Assembly: GCA_005881435.1 (NCBI GenBank)
Contig: VBHP01000089.1
Coordinates: forward strand, 1 to 33,088
DNA length: 33,088 nt
From: Chloroflexota bacterium
GTDB lineage: Bacteria > Chloroflexota > Limnocylindria > P2-11E > CF-107
Direction: 5' to 3'
A program made the position numbers and the translations under genes. Below are positions 29,783 through 33,088 of this stretch, one piece after another; position 1 is the first letter of the stretch; each line of letters begins with the position of its first letter. Under the pieces are notes generated by a model. That model saw nothing but the letters and a program-made list of their open reading frames with translations. It was not told the DNA's origin and searched no databases.

Positions 29783-30685
29783 GTGTTCCTGGGGACGCCG
29801 CTCTTCGCGACGTATTCGCTGCGCGCGCTCGCGCGCCTCGCCGCACGCGGCGTCATCGACATCGCCGCGGTCATCACTCGTGCCGACAAGCCCGGCAGTC
29901 GCGGCCGCGCCTCGCCGCGACCCGTGGCCGATGTTGCCCGCGAGCTGGGACTGCCGGTCCACAGCGATCTCCCGGCGGCCCGAGGCGCTGCCCCGGACCT
30001 GCTGGTGTGGGCCGCGTACGGTCGGAAGATCCCGCCGGACCTGCTCGCGGTGCGGTACGGCGGCGTGAACGTGCACGCCTCGCTGCTGCCGCGATGGCGC
30101 GGCCCAGCGCCCATTCAAGCGGCCATCCTCGCCGGCGACGAGGAGACCGGCGTGACGTTGATGCAGGCCGACGCCGGCATCGACACCGGACCGCTGCTGG
30201 CCTCGCGGCGGACCGCGATCAGCCCGTATGACGACGCCATGAGCTTGGAGATCCGGCTCGGCGAGCTCGGCGCGGACCTGCTCGAGGAGGCGCTGCCGAA
30301 GTATCTCGCCGGCGAGCTGTCGGCGGTGCCGCAGGACGAATCGCGCGCGACGTGGTCGCATCGCCTCACCACGGCCGAGTCGGTGCTCGACTTCACCAAG
30401 CCGGCGCGGGCCAACTGGCGCTTGGTGCGCGCCGCGGTGCCTCGCCCGGTGGCGCGGACGTTCTGGAGGGGAGAGCCGTTGCTGGTGTGGCACGCGCGCG
30501 TGTCGGATAAAGCGGAGCCGAGAGAGCCGGGTCGCCTGTGGCTCTGTGGCGACGAAGTGTGCGTCGACACCGCCGAGCGCCTGTTCATTCCGCAGATGGT
30601 GCAGCCGGCGGGGAAGCGGAAGATGAGCGCGCCAGATTGGGCTCGCGGAGCGCGTCTGGAGGACAGAGCGCATCTTCCCAGCTAG
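29783..30685 (+). CDS. fmt: methionyl-tRNA formyltransferase (start uncertain)
   Basis: Fmt adds a formyl group from 10-formyl-THF to initiator Met-tRNA. The N-terminal domain shows RVVFLGTPLFATYSL, then NVHASLLPRWRGPAPI (Asn, His and SLLP loop) and GIDTGPLL (catalytic Asp). A C-terminal OB-like domain follows, in which the fmt-typical TRA(F)P segment is not clear. The start is unclear. The family begins a few residues before VVFLGTP, but no ATG, GTG, TTG or CTG lies there, and GTG 29783 would start inside the first strand (FLGTP). The frame stays open upstream into def. I give 29783 as the minimum. Confidence 0.82.
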   Translation: MFLGTPLFATYSLRALARLAARGVIDIAAVITRADKPGSRGRASPRPVADVARELGLPVHSDLPAARGAAPDLLVWAAYGRKIPPDLLAVRYGGVNVHASLLPRWRGPAPIQAAILAGDEETGVTLMQADAGIDTGPLLASRRTAISPYDDAMSLEIRLGELGADLLEEALPKYLAGELSAVPQDESRATWSHRLTTAESVLDFTKPARANWRLVRAAVPRPVARTFWRGEPLLVWHARVSDKAEPREPGRLWLCGDEVCVDTAERLFIPQMVQPAGKRKMSAPDWARGARLEDRAHLPS

Positions 30686-30704
30686 ACGCTCTTCCTACCA
30701 TGGG

Positions 30705-31811
30705 ATGGTGAAGACGCCGATCGCGTCGTTATCGCTGGAACAGCTCACGACATGGCTGAGCGCTCGCGGCGAGCCGGCATTCCGCGCCCGGCAGGTGCGG
30801 CGCCACGTCTTCGCTGGAGACGCCGGGTCGTTCTCGGAGATGACCGATGTGCCGAAGACGTTGCGTGCGGCACTGGATGAGGCATTCGACTTCTTCGCCG
30901 TCACGCTCGTCGCGGATACCCGAGCGCACGACGGCGAGACGCACAAGGGACTCTTCCAGCTGTCCGACGGCGCGCGCGTCGAGGCCGTCCTCATGCCGTA
31001 CCACCGCATGGGGGACAGCGGCGAGTGGACCGTGGAGCGTAACGCCGTGTGCATCTCGACTCAGGTCGGTTGCGCCATGGCCTGCGCCTTCTGCGCGACC
31101 GGGGAGATGGGGTTGACGCGTAATCTGACCACCGCCGAGATCGTCGACCAGGTGCGGCACTGGCAGCATGTCCTGGCCGCGCGCGAGGAACGCGTCAGCC
31201 ACGTGGTCTTCATGGGGATGGGGGAGCCACTGCACAACTACGTCGCGACCGTCGCCGCGGTGCGCACGCTCATCGATCCGGAGGCGTTCGGCATCAGCGC
31301 CCGCCGCGTGACGGTCTCGACCGCGGGCGTGGTGCCGAAGATCGATGCCCTTGCCGACGAGGGGATCCCGCTCAACCTCGCTGTCAGCCTGCATGCGCCG
31401 AACGACGACGTGCGCCGCTCGATCATGCCGATCGATCGCAAGTGGGATCTCGACGCCGTGCTCGAAGCGTCGCGGCGCTACGTGCGCAAGACGAAACGTC
31501 GGCTGACTTTCGAGTACGTGCTGCTCGCCGGAGTCAACGACGCTCCCGAGCACGCTCGCGAGCTGCTGCTACGCCTGAAGGCCGATGGCTCGGTGCCGCT
31601 GTCGCTGTTCCACGTGAACCTGATCCCGGTGAATCGCGGACCCGGCGGATTCGCCCGGCCGAGCGACGAGCGGATGGAGCGCTTCGCGGCGATCCTCCGC
31701 GCCGGTGGTCTCGCGGCCAGCGTGCGGATCAGTCGCGGCCAAGACATCGCCGCGGGATGCGGTCAGCTCAAAGTCGAGGTGGAGCGGTTCGCGCGCGCGG
31801 CGCGCGTCTAG
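30705..31811 (+). CDS. rlmN: 23S rRNA (adenine2503-C2)/tRNA methyltransferase
   Basis: This radical-SAM enzyme methylates A2503 of 23S rRNA, and often A37 of some tRNAs, through a ping-pong mechanism. Its 368 residues have the cluster cysteines C123-x3-C127-x2-C130 in GCAMACAFCATG. It also has the two mechanism cysteines, C116 (VCISTQ) and C352 (GCGQLK), and GMGEPLHNY near the middle. The chosen start is ATG 30705; GTG 30708 follows TACCAT (30696-30701) by 6 nt and could be the leaderless start. It converges with rpmB: the TAG stop codons share the palindrome CTAG at 31808-31811. Confidence 0.95.
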   Translation: MVKTPIASLSLEQLTTWLSARGEPAFRARQVRRHVFAGDAGSFSEMTDVPKTLRAALDEAFDFFAVTLVADTRAHDGETHKGLFQLSDGARVEAVLMPYHRMGDSGEWTVERNAVCISTQVGCAMACAFCATGEMGLTRNLTTAEIVDQVRHWQHVLAAREERVSHVVFMGMGEPLHNYVATVAAVRTLIDPEAFGISARRVTVSTAGVVPKIDALADEGIPLNLAVSLHAPNDDVRRSIMPIDRKWDLDAVLEASRRYVRKTKRRLTFEYVLLAGVNDAPEHARELLLRLKADGSVPLSLFHVNLIPVNRGPGGFARPSDERMERFAAILRAGGLAASVRISRGQDIAAGCGQLKVEVERFARAARV

Positions 31812-31993
31812 GCGCGCGCAGCCGAGGCTTGCTTCTTCAACGTGCGCTTGCAGCGCATGCAGATGAGCACGCGCTTGCCGTCGATCCGCGCGGATTGCAG
31901 ATTCGGACGGAAACGACGCTTGGTGTGGACCACCGAATGGCTGACGTTCGAGCCGGCCACCGCGGTCTTCCCGCAATTCGCGCAGACGGCCAT
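31808..31993 (-). CDS. rpmB: 50S ribosomal protein L28 (C4 zinc form)
   Basis: L28 is a small ribosomal protein of the large subunit. Its 61 residues contain two CxxC pairs (CANCGK near 4-7, CMRCKR near 45-48) that bind zinc, as in B. subtilis-type L28. HTKRRFRPNLQSARI is the conserved rRNA-contact segment. ATG 31993 has AAGGAG about 10 nt upstream. An extended -10 (TGTTACGAT on the minus strand, 32058-32050) may drive it, giving a leader of about 50 nt. It is divergent from the YloV/DAK2 gene, the same neighbour as in many Gram-positive-type genomes. Confidence 0.95.
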   Translation of the reverse strand: MAVCANCGKTAVAGSNVSHSVVHTKRRFRPNLQSARIDGKRVLICMRCKRTLKKQASAARA

Positions 31994-32049
31994 ACGAGAG
32001 TGACTCCTTAAAGGGAAATGCCCGGCCAGACGGCCTAGGATTCGATGTC

Positions 32050-32058
32050 ATCGTAACA
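32050..32058 (-). promoter_or_regulatory. extended -10 promoter candidate for rpmB
   Basis: TGTTACGAT on the minus strand fits the extended -10 form TGnTANNNT, about 57 nt upstream of the rpmB ATG. There is no -35 box, as expected for extended -10 promoters. It lies in the gap shared with the YloV/DAK2 gene. Confidence 0.35.
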
Positions 32059-32079
32059 CAACGTCTTGACGGAGAAGCG

Positions 32080-33088
32080 CTGCTGCGCGCGCTCGAGGCG
32101 GGCGAAGCTCGCCTCGCGTCGAAGGTCGATCACGTCAATCGCCTCAACGTGTATCCCGTCCCCGACGGCGACACCGGCACGAACATGCTGCACACGATCC
32201 GCTCCGCCGTCGTCGCGGCACGTCGCGCCGATCCGCGGAGCGCGGACCGCGCCGCGGCCGCGGCGTACGGAGCGCTCATGGGTGCGCGCGGCAACTCCGG
32301 TGTGATCCTGTCGCAGATCTTCGCCGGCGCGAAGGAAGCCTTCGCTGGCCGCGACGACGTCGGCGGCCCGGAGCTCGCGAACGCGCTGGCGCAGGGCCGC
32401 GATCTGGCGTACCAGGCGGTTTCGACGCCGGTCGAAGGCACGATCCTCACCGCCATCCATGAGATGGCCAAAGCGGCCAACACCGGCGCGACCGAGGACG
32501 CGGTCGCGGTGCTCGATCGCGCAATGGTCGCGGGACGAGCGGCCGTCGCGCGAACGCCAGAGCTGTTACCGGTGCTGAAGCAGGCCGGCGTCGTCGATGC
32601 CGGCGCGCAAGGCTTGTTATACATCGTCGAGGGCATGGCCGACCTCGTCGCCGGCCGCGTCAGCGTCGTGGAGCGCAGCGCCGACGAAGAGGCTGCGATC
32701 GTGGCCGACGCCGATCACGCGCTGCCGGCGTCGAGCGGCGGCACGTGGGGCTACGACGTGCAGTTCCTGGTGCCCTCCCCGAGCCGCGGCGTGCGCGAGC
32801 TCCGCGAGGAGATGCTGCGGTTCGGGCTGGACGATCCCGGACTGTCATGCGTCCTCGTCGTCGGTGACGATTTGTTGGTGAAGGTGCACGTGCATACCCG
32901 GGAGCCCCACGAGATCCTGCGCATTGGCCTTTCAGCGGGGCGCGTGCGCGATGTCGTGGTCGAGGATCTCGACGCGATGGTCGCGGCGCAGGAGCGTGCG
33001 ACGGGCGTGACCGTATCCGCGACCGACGTGGAGCGCAGGCCGCTCGCGGTCGTCTCGGTCGTGGCGGCCGAAGGTCTCGCCGACGTGG
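32080..33088 (+). CDS. DAK2-domain protein of the YloV/FakA type (start uncertain, cut by window edge)
   Basis: The DAK2 domain is clear: ALEAGEARLASKVDHVNRLNVYPVPDGDTGTNM (in parts), ALMGARGNSGVILSQIFAG, TPVEGTILTAIHEMA and DAGAQGLLYI, the order found in fatty-acid kinase FakA/YloV. This cytoplasmic kinase phosphorylates fatty acids held by a FakB partner. The Asp residues of DGDTG bind Mg-ATP. The frame runs off the window, so the C-terminal domain is incomplete. The start is unclear: CTG 32080 follows GGAG by 5 nt, while the homologous N-terminus (VTQRLDGEAL) would need a start near ATC 32050. An ATG at 32045 is out of frame after three codons. The small yloU gene usual between rpmB and yloV is absent. 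Confidence 0.85.
   Translation, partial: MLRALEAGEARLASKVDHVNRLNVYPVPDGDTGTNMLHTIRSAVVAARRADPRSADRAAAAAYGALMGARGNSGVILSQIFAGAKEAFAGRDDVGGPELANALAQGRDLAYQAVSTPVEGTILTAIHEMAKAANTGATEDAVAVLDRAMVAGRAAVARTPELLPVLKQAGVVDAGAQGLLYIVEGMADLVAGRVSVVERSADEEAAIVADADHALPASSGGTWGYDVQFLVPSPSRGVRELREEMLRFGLDDPGLSCVLVVGDDLLVKVHVHTREPHEILRIGLSAGRVRDVVVEDLDAMVAAQERATGVTVSATDVERRPLAVVSVVAAEGLADV

Noticed and set aside
1-33088. CRISPR arrays, insertion sequences, prophage or defence islands, tRNA or rRNA genes
   Set aside because: No spaced direct repeats, transposase, integrase or tRNA-like fold was seen. The region is mostly core metabolism and information processing.

Overview
The window is GC-rich, densely packed bacterial chromosome. 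It contains no rRNA, tRNA, CRISPR array or insertion sequence that I can see. Several things point to a Gram-positive-type or Chloroflexota-like lineage: a T-box leader on ileS, a C4 zinc-type L28, a DksA/TraR-type protein beside lspA, LCP-family cell-envelope chemistry, a BMP lipoprotein, overlapping GTGA/ATGA/TTGA/CTGA start-stop junctions, and apparent leaderless promoters. My best guess is a Chloroflexota relative of the Limnocylindria/Dormibacteria kind. That is an inference from style and gene order, not proof.

Layout. (1) 1-6445, minus strand: an operon for a BMP-type (nucleoside-like) ABC importer. It runs lipoprotein, hairpin, double ATPase, two permeases, amidase, then a TPR protein cut by the window edge. 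(2) 6518-10901: a CaCA-family cation exchanger divergent from ilvE; an LCP-family protein with an N-terminal RanBP2-type zinc finger; and a small membrane protein. (3) 10898-12710: an ABC-2 exporter whose ATPase gene is broken by an internal deletion. (4) 12717-14149: a YdeI/OmpD-associated protein and an unknown membrane protein. (5) 14146-17591: promoter, T-box riboswitch and ileS. (6) 17658-18188: a lone Rieske protein whose Shine-Dalgarno lies in a perfect inverted repeat. (7) 18197-21849: a TetR regulator divergent from fabD-fabF-fabG, with one palindromic operator covering both promoters. (8) 21937-23597: an ECF-like sigma factor overlapping a membrane-anchored Asp-box beta-propeller. 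(9) 23705-28263: DksA/TraR-like, lspA, rluD, gmk and priA, nearly all joined by 4-base overlaps. (10) 28284-28776: a DUF2269-like membrane gene with two apparent frameshifts. (11) 28783-33088: an unknown protein, then def-fmt-rlmN, convergent rpmB, and a divergent DAK2/YloV (FakA-like) gene that runs off the window.

The most interesting points are these. The TetR/fab module looks like a non-FapR, non-FabT repressor of fatty-acid synthesis with a shared operator and leaderless mRNA. The sigma factor/beta-propeller pair looks like an unusual trans-envelope signalling unit. The zinc-finger LCP protein has an unusual architecture. CTG start codons recur: amidase, sigma factor and lspA are well supported, and YloV is possible. 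Three genes have missing or broken pieces (one ABC ATPase and a doubly shifted DUF2269 gene are clear; the fmt and YloV starts are unclear). These may be real decay or residual assembly indels, and read-level checking would decide.
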